DNA of 46,970 bases from Methylococcaceae bacterium (GTDB lineage: Bacteria; Pseudomonadota; Gammaproteobacteria; Methylococcales; Methylomonadaceae): assembly GCA_947506155.1 (NCBI GenBank), contig CANNNV010000002.1, forward strand, positions 1 to 46,970, given 5' to 3'. Shown in pieces: positions 1-10,857 of the stretch; position 1 is the first letter of the stretch; each line of letters begins with the position of its first letter. Under the pieces are notes generated by a model. It was given only the letters and a program-made list of their open reading frames with translations, was not told the DNA's origin and did no database searches. Made by a program: the position numbers and the translations under genes.

Positions 1-285
1 CCGCATTCATACTTTAATTCAGAAATTTATATCTTGTCTAAAGATGAAGGTGGTCGTCATACGCCTTTCTTTAATGGTTATCGTCCTCAGTTTTATTTCC
101 GAACTACTGACGTGACAGGTGCTGTAGAGTTACCAGAAGGCGTTGAAATGGTGATGCCTGGTGATAATATTTCAGTCAAAGTAAAGCTGATTTCACCGAT
201 CGCTATGGAAGATGGTTTACGTTTTGCAATTCGTGAGGGCGGTCGTACAGTAGGTGCGGGTGTTGTTGCATCAATAATTGAGTAA
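1..285 (+). CDS. tuf: Elongation factor Tu, C-terminal part (partial at window edge)
   Basis: EF-Tu carries aminoacyl-tRNA to the ribosome. Only the last 94 codons are present: the frame is open from base 1 and stops at TAA 283-285. The residues match the beta-barrel domain 3 of bacterial EF-Tu, including [20 protein letters not shown] and the near-terminal GRTVGAGVV. The G domain lies outside the window. rpsJ starts 5 nt after the stop, so the str operon probably runs directly into the S10 operon. Confidence 0.97.
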   Translation, partial: PHSYFNSEIYILSKDEGGRHTPFFNGYRPQFYFRTTDVTGAVELPEGVEMVMPGDNISVKVKLISPIAMEDGLRFAIREGGRTVGAGVVASIIE

Positions 286-290
286 TATAT

Positions 291-602
291 ATGTCTAATC
301 AAACTATCAGAATCCGTTTGAAATCATTTGATCATAAATTAATTGACCAATCGGCTGGTGAGATAGTAGAAACAGCAAGAAGGACGGGAGCGCAAGTTAA
401 AGGCCCTATCCCATTGCCTACTAAAAAAGAGCGTTTTACAATTTTGATCTCTCCGCATGTTAATAAAGATGCCAGAGATCAATATGAATTGAGAACTTAT
501 AAAAGATTACTGGATATCGTTGAACCAACAGAAAAAACCGTAGATGCATTGATGAAGTTAGATCTTGCAGCTGGTGTTGATGTTCAAATAAAGTTGAATT
601 AA
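291..602 (+). CDS. rpsJ: 30S ribosomal protein S10
   Basis: S10 is a 30S head protein and, as NusE, also a transcription antitermination factor in family members. The 103 aa length is the standard one. Diagnostic stretches are [33 protein letters not shown] and the ending [12 protein letters not shown]. The ATG is only 5 nt after tuf with no clear Shine-Dalgarno, suggesting translational coupling to tuf. There is no long S10-type leader here of the kind used in E. coli for L4 autoregulation. Confidence 0.98.
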   Translation: MSNQTIRIRLKSFDHKLIDQSAGEIVETARRTGAQVKGPIPLPTKKERFTILISPHVNKDARDQYELRTYKRLLDIVEPTEKTVDALMKLDLAAGVDVQIKLN

Positions 603-622
603 GAAATCAGGGGAATTGGCAG

Positions 623-1273
623 ATGTCAATAGGTCTTATAGGTCGTAAATGTGGTATGACCAGAGTTTTTTGTGAAGATGGTTCATCAGTACCAGTTACT
701 GTGCTCCAGATTGACTCAAACAGAGTTATTCAGGTTAAAAGTGTTGAAGTTGATGGATATCGTTCCATTCAGGTAGCAGCCGGTGATAAAAAATCTTCTA
801 GGGTTAATAAAGCAATGGCTGGTCATTACGCCGCCGCTAATGTGACTGCGGGCAGGGGACTGTGGGAGTTTAGGCTCGAAGAAAACGAAGGTGAAGATTT
901 ATCTGCTGGTGTTCAATTATCTTTAAATATTTTTTCAGCTGGCCAGGTTGTTGATGTGCAAGGGAAGAGTATTGGTAAAGGTTTTGCCGGTGGCATAAAG
1001 AGGCATAATTTCAGTATGCAGGATGCTACCCATGGTAACTCACGCTCGCATAGAGTTTTGGGTTCCATCGGAATGTGTCAAACGCCTGGTCGTGTATTTA
1101 AAGGCAAGAAAATGGAAGGTCATATGGGTGCTGAAAAAGTTACAGTTCAGAATTTGACTATCCATTCAATTGATGCCGTAAGAAATTTAATTCTAGTGAA
1201 AGGCGCTGTGCCTGGTGCTAAAGGCGGTGATGTTGTCATTACTCCCGCTATGAAAATGAGAAATAAAGGGTAA
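623..1273 (+). CDS. rplC: 50S ribosomal protein L3
   Basis: L3 is an early assembly protein that reaches towards the peptidyl transferase centre. The 216 aa product begins [16 protein letters not shown] and contains the extended-loop region with [19 protein letters not shown] and [14 protein letters not shown] typical of bacterial L3. A good Shine-Dalgarno (AGGGGA, 609-614) sits 8 nt before the ATG. rplD starts 3 nt after the stop codon, in the conserved S10 operon order. Confidence 0.98.
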   Translation: MSIGLIGRKCGMTRVFCEDGSSVPVTVLQIDSNRVIQVKSVEVDGYRSIQVAAGDKKSSRVNKAMAGHYAAANVTAGRGLWEFRLEENEGEDLSAGVQLSLNIFSAGQVVDVQGKSIGKGFAGGIKRHNFSMQDATHGNSRSHRVLGSIGMCQTPGRVFKGKKMEGHMGAEKVTVQNLTIHSIDAVRNLILVKGAVPGAKGGDVVITPAMKMRNKG

Positions 1274-1276
1274 GCT

Positions 1277-1897
1277 ATGAGTTTGCAAATACCTGCTTTA
1301 AACGAACAAGACTCTTCAGGAGCTGTAGGTGTTACTGAGGCAATTTTTGGACAGTCTTTTAATGAAACTTTAATTCATCAGTTAGTTGTTAGGCATCTGG
1401 CTGGGGCTCGTGCAGGAACTAAATCACAAAAGACCCGATCTGATGTGAGTGGTGGTGGTGCGAAGCCATGGAGACAAAAAGGGACTGGACGTGCGAGATC
1501 TGGGACAACGCGTAGTCCAATTTGGCGTACGGGTGGTGTTGCTTTTGCAGCTCGACCTAGAAATTACGAACAAAAGCTAAATAAAAAAATGTTTCGTGTT
1601 GGCGTTAGATCTATCTTATCTGAATTGCTAAGGCAGGATCGATTGGTAGTTAGTAGTGATATTTTGCCTTCTAGTCCTAAAACAAAAGAGTTGGATGCAA
1701 GAATAAAAGCTATTGATGCAAAGCGTATTCTCATTATAGTTGAGAGTGTTGATGCAAATTTAGCGTTAGCATCAAGAAACATACCATATGTAGAGGTAAT
1801 TGAGGCTATTAATTTAAGCCCTGTTTTATTGGTCTCGGCTGATAAAGTTATTGCTACACCTGGTGCGTTGAAGATAATAGAGGAGCGCTTGGCGTGA
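1277..1897 (+). CDS. rplD: 50S ribosomal protein L4
   Basis: L4 is an early 23S rRNA-binding protein lining the exit tunnel; in E. coli it also represses the S10 operon. The 206 aa product has the tunnel loop signature [18 protein letters not shown] followed by [12 protein letters not shown]. The stop (TGA 1895-1897) overlaps the GTG start of rplW by 4 nt, so the two are translationally coupled. The N-terminus is a few residues longer than in E. coli; the ATG at 1277 has AAGGG 7 nt upstream. Confidence 0.98.
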   Translation: MSLQIPALNEQDSSGAVGVTEAIFGQSFNETLIHQLVVRHLAGARAGTKSQKTRSDVSGGGAKPWRQKGTGRARSGTTRSPIWRTGGVAFAARPRNYEQKLNKKMFRVGVRSILSELLRQDRLVVSSDILPSSPKTKELDARIKAIDAKRILIIVESVDANLALASRNIPYVEVIEAINLSPVLLVSADKVIATPGALKIIEERLA

Positions 1898-2193
1898 GTT
1901 TAAATAAATACTACTTGGCAGGTGTACTGCAATCTCCGATTGTATCTGAGAAGAGTACTGTTGCTGCGGAAAAAAATAATCAATTTGTTTTTAAAGTATT
2001 AAAGCAGTCAACTAAAAAGCAAGTTAAAAATGCAGTGGAGCTAATGTTTAGCGTTGAAGTTGATTCAGTTCATGTTTTAAACGTTAAAGGCAAACAGAAA
2101 AGATTTGGCGGTTCATTGGGTCAACGATCTGATTGGAAGAAAGCTTACGTAAAGCTTAAACCTGGTCATGATATAGATTTCTCCGCTGCTTAA
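1894..2193 (+). CDS. rplW: 50S ribosomal protein L23
   Basis: L23 lies at the tunnel exit and docks trigger factor and SRP in family members. The 99 aa product contains [11 protein letters not shown] near the N-terminus and the basic segment [10 protein letters not shown]. It starts with GTG inside the rplD stop (GTGA overlap). The length matches bacterial L23. Confidence 0.97.
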   Translation: MSLNKYYLAGVLQSPIVSEKSTVAAEKNNQFVFKVLKQSTKKQVKNAVELMFSVEVDSVHVLNVKGKQKRFGGSLGQRSDWKKAYVKLKPGHDIDFSAA

Positions 2194-2234
2194 TAATTTA
2201 AGTGTTAAATGATTAATAGGAAACGGTAGAAAGC

Positions 2235-3062
2235 ATGGCTATTGTAAAGTCTAAACCGACGTCACCGGGTTCACGGTTTGTAGTTCGCATTAAGAATGAT
2301 GAATTGCATAAAGGCAAGCCGTATTCCCCTTTACTTGCTAAGAAAAGTAAAACTGGCGGGCGTAATAATAATGGGCGTATTACTACGCGTCATATAGGTG
2401 GTGGTCATAAACAACACTATCGGATTATCGATTTTAAAAGAAATAAATTTGATATTCCTGCTGTTGTTGAGCGTCTGGAGTATGACCCAAACAGAACTGC
2501 TAATATCGCTTTGATATTATTCAAGGATGGCGAGCGTAAATACATTATCGCGCCTAAAGGTCTTGAAGTTGGTCAGGAAATACTTTCTTCAGAGACTACG
2601 GCTGTTAAGCCTGGTAACTGCATGCCTTTAAGAAATATACCGATGGGTACTACGGTTCATTGTGTTGAATTGAAGCCAGGAAAAGGAGCTCAGGTTGCTC
2701 GCAGTGCTGGTACTTCGGTGCAATTGGTAGCTAAAGATGGTGCTCATGCAACGCTTAGATTGCGATCTGGTGAAATGCGTAAAGTTATGGCTGACTGCCG
2801 AGCAGTGATTGGCGAGGTTTCAAACTCAGAGCACAATTTGATTTCTCTTGGCAAAGCCGGCGCAACAAGATGGCGGGGGGTTCGTCCAACTGTTCGGGGT
2901 GTCGTTATGAATCCGGTTGATCATCCACATGGTGGTGGTGAAGGTCGTACGTCTGGTGGTAGACATCCTGTTTCTCCTTGGGGTATGCCAACTAAGGGAT
3001 ACAAAACCAGAAACAACAAGCGCACTGATAATATGATTATCAGACGTCGTAAGCTTAAATAG
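2235..3062 (+). CDS. rplB: 50S ribosomal protein L2
   Basis: L2 is a core 50S protein needed for subunit joining and peptidyl transferase activity. The 275 aa product has the conserved [19 protein letters not shown] segment and the C-terminal [20 protein letters not shown], which includes the histidine conserved near the peptidyl transferase centre. It follows rplW after 41 nt and precedes rpsS by 11 nt. Confidence 0.98.
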   Translation: MAIVKSKPTSPGSRFVVRIKNDELHKGKPYSPLLAKKSKTGGRNNNGRITTRHIGGGHKQHYRIIDFKRNKFDIPAVVERLEYDPNRTANIALILFKDGERKYIIAPKGLEVGQEILSSETTAVKPGNCMPLRNIPMGTTVHCVELKPGKGAQVARSAGTSVQLVAKDGAHATLRLRSGEMRKVMADCRAVIGEVSNSEHNLISLGKAGATRWRGVRPTVRGVVMNPVDHPHGGGEGRTSGGRHPVSPWGMPTKGYKTRNNKRTDNMIIRRRKLK

Positions 3063-3073
3063 AGAGGACACAC

Positions 3074-3346
3074 ATGCCGCGTTCAATTAAAAAAGGTCCT
3101 TTTATTGATCATCATCTTCTTAAAAAAGTCGAAGATGCTGTGAGTACTAATAATCGGAAACCGATTAAAACATGGTCAAGAAGATCAATGATTATTCCTG
3201 ATATGTTGGGATTAACTATTGCGATTCATAATGGACGATTGCACATCCCTGTTCTGATTTCCGAGAATATGGTCGGGCATAAATTAGGTGAGTTTTCGCC
3301 AACTCGTACATATAAAGGCCATGTGGCTGATAAGAAATCTAGATAG
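3074..3346 (+). CDS. rpsS: 30S ribosomal protein S19
   Basis: S19 is a 30S head protein that contacts S13 and the A-site region. The 90 aa product starts [19 protein letters not shown] and contains [19 protein letters not shown] and the C-terminal [19 protein letters not shown] strong Shine-Dalgarno (AGAGGA, 3061-3066) lies 7 nt before the ATG. Confidence 0.98.
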   Translation: MPRSIKKGPFIDHHLLKKVEDAVSTNNRKPIKTWSRRSMIIPDMLGLTIAIHNGRLHIPVLISENMVGHKLGEFSPTRTYKGHVADKKSR

Positions 3347-3354
3347 GTTGTGTT

Positions 3355-3690
3355 ATGGAAGTTTCAGCAAAATTAAATAATGCCCCGTTATCTGCGCAAA
3401 AAGCGCGGTTAGTTGGTGATCAGATTCGTGGTTTGCCCGTTGAAAAAGCATTGAACATATTGAAGTTCAGTTCAAAAAAAGCTGCTGCGATTATCAAAAA
3501 GATTCTAGAGTCTGCTATCGCTAACGCAGAGCATAATGAAAGCGCAGATATTGATGAATTAAAAGTGTCGACTGTTTATGTTAATGAAGGGGCGACCATG
3601 AAAAGATTTAAGGCAAGAGCTAAAGGAAATGCAAATCATATCCTTAAAAGAACCTGCCATATTACAGTTAAAGTCGCAGAATTCGAATAG
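3355..3690 (+). CDS. rplV: 50S ribosomal protein L22
   Basis: L22 binds all 23S domains and lines the exit tunnel with a beta-hairpin. The 111 aa product has [22 protein letters not shown] and the hairpin-region sequence [18 protein letters not shown] followed by [10 protein letters not shown], where macrolide-resistance changes map in other bacteria; nothing unusual is visible. It starts 8 nt after rpsS. Confidence 0.97.
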   Translation: MEVSAKLNNAPLSAQKARLVGDQIRGLPVEKALNILKFSSKKAAAIIKKILESAIANAEHNESADIDELKVSTVYVNEGATMKRFKARAKGNANHILKRTCHITVKVAEFE

Positions 3691-3699
3691 GGGCAGAAA

Positions 3700-4371
3700 A
3701 TGGGTCAGAAAGTACATCCAACAGGTATACGCCTTGGTATTGTAAAAGATTGGAATTCAAGATGGTATGCGAATAGTCAGGATTATTCGGTTTTCCTGCA
3801 CCAAGATTTAACAGTCAGAGAATTTATTAAGAAGAAATTAGCTCACGCTTCTGTAAGTCGTATTCAAATTAACCGCCCACCTAATAATGCACATATTACA
3901 ATACACACGGCAAGACCGGGTATTGTAATAGGTAAAAAAGGTGAGGATATAGAAGCGTTAAGGCAAGCAGTTTCGAAGATAATGGGTATTCCTGTTCAGC
4001 TCAATGTTGAAGAGATTAGAAAGCCAGAATTAGACGCCCAGTTAGTTGCTGAAGGTGTTGCTCAGCAGCTTGAAAAAAGAATTATGTATCGTCGTGCAAT
4101 GAAGCGTGCGGTGACAAACTCCATGCGTTTGGGTGCTGAAGGTATAAAGATCAATGTTGGTGGTCGTTTAAATGGCGCCGAAATTGCTCGCAGTGAATGG
4201 TATAGAGAGGGTCGTGTTCCTCTGCATACCTTAAGGGCTGATATTGATTATGCAACTGCTGAGGCGCATACTACCTATGGAATTATCGGCATTAAGGTGT
4301 GGATATTCAAGGGCGAAGTATTCGATATGGATGCTCATATTGCATCCATTAATTCAGAATCTAAAAAATAG
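3700..4371 (+). CDS. rpsC: 30S ribosomal protein S3
   Basis: S3 forms part of the mRNA entry site. The 223 aa product contains a KH type II domain with the GxxG-type motif in [17 protein letters not shown] (about residues 66-83), and the C-terminal part [20 protein letters not shown]. Start [20 protein letters not shown] is typical. AGGGG immediately upstream is the ribosome site. Confidence 0.98.
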   Translation: MGQKVHPTGIRLGIVKDWNSRWYANSQDYSVFLHQDLTVREFIKKKLAHASVSRIQINRPPNNAHITIHTARPGIVIGKKGEDIEALRQAVSKIMGIPVQLNVEEIRKPELDAQLVAEGVAQQLEKRIMYRRAMKRAVTNSMRLGAEGIKINVGGRLNGAEIARSEWYREGRVPLHTLRADIDYATAEAHTTYGIIGIKVWIFKGEVFDMDAHIASINSESKK

Positions 4372-4387
4372 TTGAAGGGAAGAGAAA

Positions 4388-4801
4388 ATGCTTCAACCTA
4401 AAAGAACTAAGTTCCGTAAGCAACATAAAGGCAGAAATAACGGTACTGCCGTCCGTGGGTCATCTGTGAGTTTTGGTGATTTTGGCCTTAAATCAGTTGA
4501 GCGTGGCAGACTTACTGCTCGTCAAATTGAATCAGCTCGTAGAACAATTACCCGTCACGTTAAACGTGGTGGTAAAATTTGGATCAGAGTTTTTCCAGAT
4601 AAGCCTATTACCAAAAAACCCTTAGAAGTTCGTATGGGAAAAGGAAAAGGTAGTGTAGAATACTGGGTTGCTCAGGTTAAACCCGGAACCATGTTATATG
4701 AAATTCAGGGTGTGTCTGAGGAGTTGGCCCGTGAAGCATTTGCTTTGGGTGCAGCTAAGTTGCCTTTGAAAACACTTTTTACTGCTCGGACAATAATGTA
4801 A
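4388..4801 (+). CDS. rplP: 50S ribosomal protein L16
   Basis: L16 organises the A-site tRNA region of the 50S subunit. The 137 aa product starts [17 protein letters not shown] and holds [20 protein letters not shown] and [14 protein letters not shown]. Its stop codon shares one base with the ATG of rpmC (TAATG at 4799-4803), indicating coupled translation. Confidence 0.98.
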   Translation: MLQPKRTKFRKQHKGRNNGTAVRGSSVSFGDFGLKSVERGRLTARQIESARRTITRHVKRGGKIWIRVFPDKPITKKPLEVRMGKGKGSVEYWVAQVKPGTMLYEIQGVSEELAREAFALGAAKLPLKTLFTARTIM

Positions 4802-4992
4802 TGAAAGCAAGTGAATTACGCCAGAAATCTAAAGATGAATTAGTATCTATGCTGCTCGATTTTTCTCGTGAGCAATTTAACCTTAAAATGCAAAAAGGTA
4901 CAGGTCAGTTGTCTAAACCCGATCAGGTAAAAAAGGTTAGACGTGACGTTGCACGTATCCACACCATATTAAACGAAATGGCGAGCGCATAA
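4801..4992 (+). CDS. rpmC: 50S ribosomal protein L29
   Basis: L29 sits next to L23 at the tunnel exit. The 63 aa product begins [14 protein letters not shown], with the conserved [17 protein letters not shown] and the final alpha-helical [11 protein letters not shown]. It overlaps rplP by one base; rpsQ begins 1 nt after its stop. Confidence 0.97.
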   Translation: MKASELRQKSKDELVSMLLDFSREQFNLKMQKGTGQLSKPDQVKKVRRDVARIHTILNEMASA

Positions 4993-4993
4993 A

Positions 4994-5257
4994 ATGAGCG
5001 AAAATGTAACTAAGTTGCGGACAATCACTGGTCGGGTTGTTAGTAATAAAATGAACAAATCCATTACGGTTTTAGTAGAGCGTGTTGTAAAGCATCCTGT
5101 ATATGGTAAGTACATTAAGCGTTCTACTAAAATGATGGCTCATGATGAACAGAATATTTGCCATGAAGGCGACGTAGTATCCATTACATCATGCAGACCT
5201 ATGTCTAAGAATAAAACATTTAGGTTGGTTCAAGTCTTAGAAAGTGCCAACAAATAG
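4994..5257 (+). CDS. rpsQ: 30S ribosomal protein S17
   Basis: S17 is an early-assembly 16S rRNA-binding protein with an OB fold. The 87 aa product contains [20 protein letters not shown] and the motif [19 protein letters not shown]. It is the last gene of the S10-type segment; a 40-nt gap follows before rplN, where E. coli separates its S10 and spc operons. I see no convincing promoter or terminator in that gap. Confidence 0.97.
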   Translation: MSENVTKLRTITGRVVSNKMNKSITVLVERVVKHPVYGKYIKRSTKMMAHDEQNICHEGDVVSITSCRPMSKNKTFRLVQVLESANK

Positions 5258-5297
5258 CATTCAAGCTATTTAACAAACAGATAATTAGGAATAAATC

Positions 5298-5666
5298 ATG
5301 ATTCAGATGCAAACTAACCTTGACGTTGCCGATAATAGTGGCGCAAAAAGGGTCATGTGTATCAAAGTATTAGGTGGGTCTCATCGGCGATATGCTGGAA
5401 TTGGTGATATCATCAAAGTCAGTATTAAAGACGCTATACCTCGCGGAAGAGTTAAAAAAGGCGAAGTATATAATGCATTAGTCGTAAGGACTCGTAAGGG
5501 TGTTCGTAGACCAGATGGTTCAGTTATTCGTTTTGATGGTAATGCTGCAGTTATTCTGAATAATAATTTGCAACCACTGGGTACACGTATTTTTGGCCCT
5601 GTAACACGTGAGTTAAGAGGTGAGAAGTTTATGAAAATCATCTCACTGGCTCCTGAAGTTTTATAA
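5298..5666 (+). CDS. rplN: 50S ribosomal protein L14
   Basis: L14 lies at the intersubunit interface, contacting 16S rRNA. The 122 aa product starts [17 protein letters not shown], followed by [10 protein letters not shown], and has the conserved AVVVRT-type segment (here [16 protein letters not shown]) and [13 protein letters not shown] near the C-terminus. AGGA lies upstream of the ATG. First gene of the spc-type segment. Confidence 0.98.
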   Translation: MIQMQTNLDVADNSGAKRVMCIKVLGGSHRRYAGIGDIIKVSIKDAIPRGRVKKGEVYNALVVRTRKGVRRPDGSVIRFDGNAAVILNNNLQPLGTRIFGPVTRELRGEKFMKIISLAPEVL

Positions 5667-5680
5667 GGTAGGGTTTAAAA

Positions 5681-5998
5681 ATGCAAAGAATTAAACAAGG
5701 CGATGAAGTTATCGTTCGTACCGGTAAAGATAAAGGTAAGAGTGGTAGAGTAAGCAAAGTTTTGAAGGATAATAAGGTTTTGGTTGAAGGGATTAATCAA
5801 GTTAAAAAGAACCAAAAACCAAACCCAAATGCTGGAGTTTCAGGCGGAATTGTTGTGAAAGATATGCCGATTAACATTTCCAATATAGGATTATATAATC
5901 CTGAGACCAAAAAAGCGGATCGTGTCGGATTTAAGTTTCTAGAAGATGGAAAAAAAGTCAGATATTTTAAGTCAACAAATGAAGTTGTTGATGTTTAA
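5681..5998 (+). CDS. rplX: 50S ribosomal protein L24
   Basis: L24 is an assembly-initiator protein of the 50S subunit. The 105 aa product begins [20 protein letters not shown], the N-terminal KOW motif, followed by [10 protein letters not shown] and [18 protein letters not shown] lies upstream of the ATG. Standard position between rplN and rplE. Confidence 0.97.
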   Translation: MQRIKQGDEVIVRTGKDKGKSGRVSKVLKDNKVLVEGINQVKKNQKPNPNAGVSGGIVVKDMPINISNIGLYNPETKKADRVGFKFLEDGKKVRYFKSTNEVVDV

Positions 5999-6012
5999 GG
6001 TGCATAAAAATC

Positions 6013-6552
6013 ATGGCTAGACTAGAAACCGTTTATAAAGAAAAAATACTTCCAGCATTGGTAGAGCAGTTTACCTACAATTCTGTGATGCAGGCTCCTA
6101 GAATTACAAAAATAACACTTAATATGGGTGTTGGTGGAGCAGTTGCTGATAAAAAAGTTCTGCAATCTGCACTAAGTGACATGGAAAAAATTTCCGGTCA
6201 AAAGCCAGTTGTTACGTTGGCAAGAAAATCAATCGCGGGTTTTAAAATCCGTGATGATATGCCCATAGGTTGTAAAGTAACGTTGCGTAGCGATAGAATG
6301 TACGAGTTTTTAGATCGTTTAATAAGTATTTCTATTCCTCGTATTCGTGATTTTAGAGGGTTGAGCCCAAAAAGTTTTGATGGGCGTGGTAATTATTCCA
6401 TGGGTGTTAAAGAGCAAATTATTTTCCCTGAAATTGATTATGACAAAATTGACACTCTACGCGGTATGGATATAACTATTACAACAACAGCACAAACTAA
6501 CGAAGAAGGTTTGGCTTTGTTGAAGCTTTTTAATTTTCCATTTAAGAGCTAA
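6013..6552 (+). CDS. rplE: 50S ribosomal protein L5
   Basis: L5 binds 5S rRNA in the central protuberance and contacts P-site tRNA. The 179 aa product matches the family length and contains [17 protein letters not shown], the loop [17 protein letters not shown], and the C-terminal [26 protein letters not shown] lies upstream of the start. Confidence 0.98.
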   Translation: MARLETVYKEKILPALVEQFTYNSVMQAPRITKITLNMGVGGAVADKKVLQSALSDMEKISGQKPVVTLARKSIAGFKIRDDMPIGCKVTLRSDRMYEFLDRLISISIPRIRDFRGLSPKSFDGRGNYSMGVKEQIIFPEIDYDKIDTLRGMDITITTTAQTNEEGLALLKLFNFPFKS

Positions 6553-6565
6553 AGGGCATATTAAA

Positions 6566-6871
6566 ATGGCAAAAAAATCAATGATTGCGCGTGAAGATAA
6601 GCGTAAAAAATTAGTAAAAAAATATGATGTTAAACGTAAGTCTCTAAAAGAAATAATCAGAGATCCAAATGCGACATTTGAAGATAAAGATTCTGCTCAT
6701 TTACAACTTCAAAAATTACCGAGAGACTCTAGTGCATCAAGAGTTCGTAACCGTTGTAACTTAACGGGACGTCCGCACGGATATTACCGTAAGTTTGGCC
6801 TTAGTCGAAACAAACTAAGAGAAGCGACAATGCGTGGTGATGTGCCAGGTTTGGTAAAAGCAAGTTGGTAA
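6566..6871 (+). CDS. rpsN: 30S ribosomal protein S14 (zinc-independent long form)
   Basis: S14 is a 30S head protein. The 101 aa product is the long form, with [20 protein letters not shown] and [10 protein letters not shown]; it has one cysteine and so lacks the four-cysteine zinc ribbon of the short form. Shine-Dalgarno AAAGGG precedes the ATG. By contrast L36 in the same cluster is of the zinc-binding type. Confidence 0.97.
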   Translation: MAKKSMIAREDKRKKLVKKYDVKRKSLKEIIRDPNATFEDKDSAHLQLQKLPRDSSASRVRNRCNLTGRPHGYYRKFGLSRNKLREATMRGDVPGLVKASW

Positions 6872-6904
6872 GATCTTTTAGATCAAGTTTGGAGAGATTA
6901 TAAA

Positions 6905-7300
6905 ATGAGTATGACAGACCCAGTCGCAGATATGCTGACCCGAATCAGAAACGGTCAATCTGCTGGTAAAAAAATCGTTAAACAGCCTTCGTCAAAACTG
7001 AAAGTATCAATTGCCAAGGTGTTAAAAGAAGAAGGTTTTATTATGGGTTATTCCATGGAAACAATTGGTAGTCATACAGAAATGACTATTGAATTGAAGT
7101 ACTATAAGGGTGCCCCAGTAATTGAAAACATTAAAAGAATTAGTAAACCTGGTTTACGTATTTATAAATCTAAAGATGAATTGCCGAAAGTTCTTGGCGG
7201 GCTAGGAATTGCTATCGTATCAACATCTAATGGTGTTATGACTGATAGAGCGGCTCGTTCAATTGGACATGGCGGTGAAGTTATTTGTACTGTTTGTTAA
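6905..7300 (+). CDS. rpsH: 30S ribosomal protein S8
   Basis: S8 is a primary 16S rRNA-binding protein and, in E. coli, the feedback repressor of the spc operon acting near rplE. The 131 aa product starts [18 protein letters not shown] and ends with [20 protein letters not shown] and a C-terminal ICTVC. GGAGAG lies upstream of the ATG. Confidence 0.98.
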   Translation: MSMTDPVADMLTRIRNGQSAGKKIVKQPSSKLKVSIAKVLKEEGFIMGYSMETIGSHTEMTIELKYYKGAPVIENIKRISKPGLRIYKSKDELPKVLGGLGIAIVSTSNGVMTDRAARSIGHGGEVICTVC

Positions 7301-7315
7301 ACTGTAGGTCAGGTT

Positions 7316-7849
7316 ATGTCAAGAATTGCTAAGGCTCCTGTGATTATCCCAGGTGGTGTGGATATAAAGTTAGAAGGTAATAATGTGACCATAAAAGGAG
7401 CTAATGGTCAATTATCTTATGATATTAATGCAGCCGTTAGTCTGGCCATTGCGGATAACGTAATCCAGGTTCAATGGGACAAAGATGATAAAAAAGCTAC
7501 TGCTCAAGCTGGAACGGCTAGAGCAATCGTAAGCAATATGGTTATTGGTGTATCTGCAGGATTTGAGAAGAAACTTACTTTAATCGGTGTCGGTTACAGG
7601 GCTCAAGCAAAAGGTAACATACTTAATCTTGCGCTTGGTTTTTCGCATCCAGTTGATTTTGAAGTTCCAGTAGGAGTTACAGTTGAAACTCCTACTCAAA
7701 CAGAAATAATTGTTAAAGGAAGTGACAAGCAATTGGTAGGTGAAGTGGCTGCAAAAATAAGAGCTTATCGTCCTCCCGAGCCTTATAAAGGTAAAGGTGT
7801 CAGATATGTTGATGAGCATGTCGCAAGAAAAGAAGCTAAGAAGAAGTAA
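7316..7849 (+). CDS. rplF: 50S ribosomal protein L6
   Basis: L6 lies near the factor-binding site beside the sarcin-ricin loop. The 177 aa product has two L6 repeats, beginning [17 protein letters not shown], with [20 protein letters not shown] in the middle and the C-terminal [18 protein letters not shown]. rplR follows after 9 nt. Confidence 0.98.
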   Translation: MSRIAKAPVIIPGGVDIKLEGNNVTIKGANGQLSYDINAAVSLAIADNVIQVQWDKDDKKATAQAGTARAIVSNMVIGVSAGFEKKLTLIGVGYRAQAKGNILNLALGFSHPVDFEVPVGVTVETPTQTEIIVKGSDKQLVGEVAAKIRAYRPPEPYKGKGVRYVDEHVARKEAKKK

Positions 7850-7858
7850 GGTGGCGTA

Positions 7859-8212
7859 ATGGATAAGAAACAATCACGTATGAAACGCGCATTAAAATTG
7901 CGTAGTAAAATCAAAAAATTAAGTGCAACACGCTTGTCAATTCACAAAACAGCGAATCATATTTATGCTCAAATCATAAGTGCTGATGGAATGACGACGT
8001 TGGCAAGTGTTTCAACAACTCAGGCTGATATTAAATCTACGTTAAAGAATACTGGAAATATTATCGCGGCAGCAGAAGTTGGGAAGTTTATTGCCCAAAA
8101 AGCTATTGCTGCTGGGGTATCTGAGGTTGCTTTTGATCGCTCAGGATTTAAATATCATGGTCGCGTTAAGGCATTAGCTGATGCGGCACGTGAAGCTGGT
8201 TTGAAATTTTAG
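7859..8212 (+). CDS. rplR: 50S ribosomal protein L18
   Basis: L18 binds 5S rRNA with L5 in the central protuberance. The 117 aa product has an arginine/lysine-rich start ([20 protein letters not shown]) and the C-terminal [27 protein letters not shown] upstream of the ATG is a good ribosome site. Confidence 0.98.
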   Translation: MDKKQSRMKRALKLRSKIKKLSATRLSIHKTANHIYAQIISADGMTTLASVSTTQADIKSTLKNTGNIIAAAEVGKFIAQKAIAAGVSEVAFDRSGFKYHGRVKALADAAREAGLKF

Positions 8213-8221
8213 GGGAATAAG

Positions 8222-8728
8222 ATGTCTACAGCACCTTCACAGGTTAGTGCAGATGGTTTGCAAGAAAAATTAGTCAATGTAAGACGTGTTGCAAAAGTTG
8301 TCAAAGGCGGAAGAGTTTTTGGTTTCACAGCGCTAACAGTCGTTGGTGATGGCGAGGGACGAGTTGGTTATGGCGTAAGTAAAGCCAGAGAAGTGCCTAT
8401 TGCCATACAAAAATCATTAGAACAAGCGCGTAAAAACATGCGTAAAGTTTCTTTAAAAGGCGATACATTACAGTATCCCATTATGAATACAACTGGGGCA
8501 GCTAAGGTTTATATGCAGCCTGCTTCTGAAGGTACGGGTATTATTGCCGGCGGGGCAATGAGAGCGGTATTTGAGGTTGTTGGGGTACATAATGTATTGG
8601 CTAAATGCATAGGTACAAGTAATCCTATTAATGTTGTAAGAGCAACTATTAATGGACTTACAGGTATGCATAGTCCTAACCAAATAGCTGCAAAACGCGG
8701 CTTGTCAGTTGAACAGATTATTGGGTAG
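8222..8728 (+). CDS. rpsE: 30S ribosomal protein S5
   Basis: S5 is involved in decoding fidelity at the mRNA entry channel. The 168 aa product contains the dsRNA-binding-like N-terminal segment [20 protein letters not shown] and [18 protein letters not shown], then the S5 C-terminal domain with [26 protein letters not shown] precedes the ATG. Confidence 0.98.
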   Translation: MSTAPSQVSADGLQEKLVNVRRVAKVVKGGRVFGFTALTVVGDGEGRVGYGVSKAREVPIAIQKSLEQARKNMRKVSLKGDTLQYPIMNTTGAAKVYMQPASEGTGIIAGGAMRAVFEVVGVHNVLAKCIGTSNPINVVRATINGLTGMHSPNQIAAKRGLSVEQIIG

Positions 8729-8733
8729 TAGTA

Positions 8734-8919
8734 ATGGTTGGTAATAAATTAAGTGTTACGATGACAAAAAGCAAATTTGGGCGATTACCACGTCATCAAG
8801 CCTGTTTAAAAGGATTGGGATTGCGAAAAATCAATCAGACTGTTGTGGTTCTTAATACTCCGGAAAACCGAGGTATGATAAATAAAGTATCATACATGCT
8901 AAAATTTGAGGAAGTATAA
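8734..8919 (+). CDS. rpmD: 50S ribosomal protein L30
   Basis: L30 is a small 50S protein. The 61 aa product has [20 protein letters not shown] and the late [17 protein letters not shown], matching proteobacterial L30. Its stop shares one base with the rplO ATG at 8919, implying coupling. The start is 5 nt after rpsE. Confidence 0.97.
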   Translation: MVGNKLSVTMTKSKFGRLPRHQACLKGLGLRKINQTVVVLNTPENRGMINKVSYMLKFEEV

Positions 8920-9353
8920 TGTTTCTAAATACTATTCGTTCAAGTGAAGGGGCTCGAAAAAAATCTAAACGAGTTGGTCGAGGTATTGGCTGCACGCTAG
9001 GTAAAACATGCGGAAGAGGCCATAAAGGTCAAAAGTCTCGCAGTGGAGGCTTTCATAAGGTAGGTTTTGAAGGTGGGCAGATGCCATTGCAGCGCCGCTT
9101 GCCAAAAGTTGGTTTTAAATCTTTAATTAGCAAGTATTCAGCTGAGGTAAGATTGCACGAGCTGAATAATTTAAGTGGCGAAGTTATTGATCTTAAGATT
9201 TTGATTGCTGCCAATATAGTTCCTGCTTTTACGAAAAAAGCAAAAATAATCAAGTCTGGTGAGTTAACCAAAGCCGTTGTAATTAAGGGCATAAAGGTAA
9301 CTATTGGCGCAAAAGAATCTATTGAAGCTGCTGGCGGAAAAGTAGAGGTTTAA
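8919..9353 (+). CDS. rplO: 50S ribosomal protein L15
   Basis: L15 is a late-assembly 50S protein. The 144 aa product has the glycine- and arginine-rich N-terminus including [20 protein letters not shown] and [23 protein letters not shown] precedes the ATG. The stop TAA abuts the GTG of secY with no gap. Confidence 0.98.
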   Translation: MFLNTIRSSEGARKKSKRVGRGIGCTLGKTCGRGHKGQKSRSGGFHKVGFEGGQMPLQRRLPKVGFKSLISKYSAEVRLHELNNLSGEVIDLKILIAANIVPAFTKKAKIIKSGELTKAVVIKGIKVTIGAKESIEAAGGKVEV

Positions 9354-10676
9354 GTGAGTACTCCAAGAGCACAGGTTACTGGAAAAATCGGCGGTTTTTC
9401 AGAGCTTAAAGCAAGATTATTTTTTGTTTTGGGCGCTTTTTTCGTATACAGAGTTGGTGCTCATATCCCTGTACCGGGTATTGACCCCAAAGCGCTTTCT
9501 GTTATGTTCGAGCAACAAAGCGGTTCAATTCTGGATATGTTTAACATGTTCTCCGGTGGCGCTTTGATGCGTTTAAGCCTCTTTGCTTTGGGTATTATGC
9601 CGTATATTTCGGCGTCAATTATTATGCAATTGATGACGGTTGTTATACCGGCAATGGAGCAGCTAAAAAAAGAAGGTGAGTCAGGTAGGCGTAAGATTTC
9701 GCAATATACTCGATTTGGTACTGTTGTTTTAGCGACCTTTCAGGCGATTGGAATTTCTTTAGCACTGCAAAACCAAACTGCTGGTGGGCTTTCTGTAGTA
9801 TTAAGTCCTGGTATTAGTTTTATTGTTATTACAACAGTTACCTTGGTTACGGGTACTGTTTTTTTAATGTGGTTGGGTGAGCAAGTTACCGAGCGTGGAA
9901 TTGGTAATGGAATTTCACTGATTATATTTGCAGGTATAGTTTCTGGATTGCCAAAAGCAATTGGAGGGACTTTGGAATTAGCAAGAACAGGGGAAATGAA
10001 TGGGGCGTTTATTATTTTATTGTTTCTCCTGTCAATTTCAGTTACTGCATTAGTCGTCTTTGTTGAGAGAGGGCAGCGTAGGATACTTATTAATTATCCA
10101 AAAAGACAGCAAGGTCGAAAGATGTACGCTGGGCAAAGTAGTTTTCTGCCATTAAAGTTAAATATGGCTGGTGTAATACCTCCTATATTTGCATCTAGTA
10201 TAATTTTGTTCCCAGCCACTATTGCTGGTTGGTTTGGAAACAGTGATGGCTTTGCCTGGTTACAGGATGTTGCTACCATGCTATCTCCTGGGCAGCCTAT
10301 TTATGTTATTTTTTATGCGACAGCTATCATTTTCTTTTGTTTCTTTTATACAGCGTTGGTATTTAATTCAAAAGAAACTGCTGAAAATTTAAAAAAATCA
10401 GGTGCTTTTTTGCCAGGAATAAGACCGGGTCTTCAAACAAGTTCTTATATTGATAAAGTAATGACTAGGTTGACGCTGGTTGGTGCATTCTATATTACGC
10501 TTGTATGTTTATTGCCTGAGTTTTTAATTGTGTACTGGAATGTTCCGTTCTATTTTGGAGGAACATCGTTATTGATTATTGTTGTGGTTGTGATGGATTT
10601 TATTTCACAGATGCAAACTCATGTTATGTCCCAGCAGTATGATGGCTTAATGAAAAAAGCCAACCTAAAAAAATAA
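9354..10676 (+). CDS. secY: Protein translocase subunit SecY
   Basis: SecY is the channel subunit of the SecYEG inner-membrane translocon. The 440 aa length and ten hydrophobic helices fit the family. Visible landmarks are the plug region after TM1 ([15 protein letters not shown]), the conserved [14 protein letters not shown], and the cytosolic loop [18 protein letters not shown]. The GTG start directly follows the rplO stop, with AGAGG inside rplO as ribosome site. Position between rplO and rpmJ is the conserved one. Confidence 0.98.
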   Translation: MSTPRAQVTGKIGGFSELKARLFFVLGAFFVYRVGAHIPVPGIDPKALSVMFEQQSGSILDMFNMFSGGALMRLSLFALGIMPYISASIIMQLMTVVIPAMEQLKKEGESGRRKISQYTRFGTVVLATFQAIGISLALQNQTAGGLSVVLSPGISFIVITTVTLVTGTVFLMWLGEQVTERGIGNGISLIIFAGIVSGLPKAIGGTLELARTGEMNGAFIILLFLLSISVTALVVFVERGQRRILINYPKRQQGRKMYAGQSSFLPLKLNMAGVIPPIFASSIILFPATIAGWFGNSDGFAWLQDVATMLSPGQPIYVIFYATAIIFFCFFYTALVFNSKETAENLKKSGAFLPGIRPGLQTSSYIDKVMTRLTLVGAFYITLVCLLPEFLIVYWNVPFYFGGTSLLIIVVVVMDFISQMQTHVMSQQYDGLMKKANLKK

Positions 10677-10708
10677 TTTATTGCACAAGAGCAATCTAGG
10701 AGTAAGTA

Positions 10709-10822
10709 GTGAAGGTTCGTGCCTCAGTTAAAAAAATTTGTAGAAAATGCAAAGTTGTAAAAAGAAATGGCGTTGTTAGAGTTATCTGTGAAGATGGAAA
10801 GCATAAACAACGGCAGGGATAA
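10709..10822 (+). CDS. rpmJ: 50S ribosomal protein L36 (zinc-binding form)
   Basis: L36 is a tiny late-assembly 50S protein. The frame gives 37 aa beginning [20 protein letters not shown] and ending KHKQRQG. C11, C14, C27 and H32 form the zinc ribbon, so this is the C+ paralogue. The start is GTG at 10709; AGGAG about 10698-10702 is the likely ribosome site. It sits in its usual place after secY. Confidence 0.95.
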   Translation: MKVRASVKKICRKCKVVKRNGVVRVICEDGKHKQRQG

Positions 10823-10828
10823 TAATTG

Positions 10829-10857
10829 TTGCGCCATAATTAATGCAATGCTATAAT
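10829..10857 (+). promoter_or_regulatory. Sigma-70-type promoter, probably of the alpha operon
   Basis: A TTGCGC -35 (10829-10834) is followed after exactly 17 nt by a perfect TATAAT -10 (10852-10857). It lies in the 76-nt gap between rpmJ and rpsM, the largest gap within the ribosomal cluster. The predicted transcript start is about 10864, giving a leader of only about 35 nt before rpsM, with a short hairpin (GCGCT/AGTGC, about 10861-10879). Confidence 0.7.
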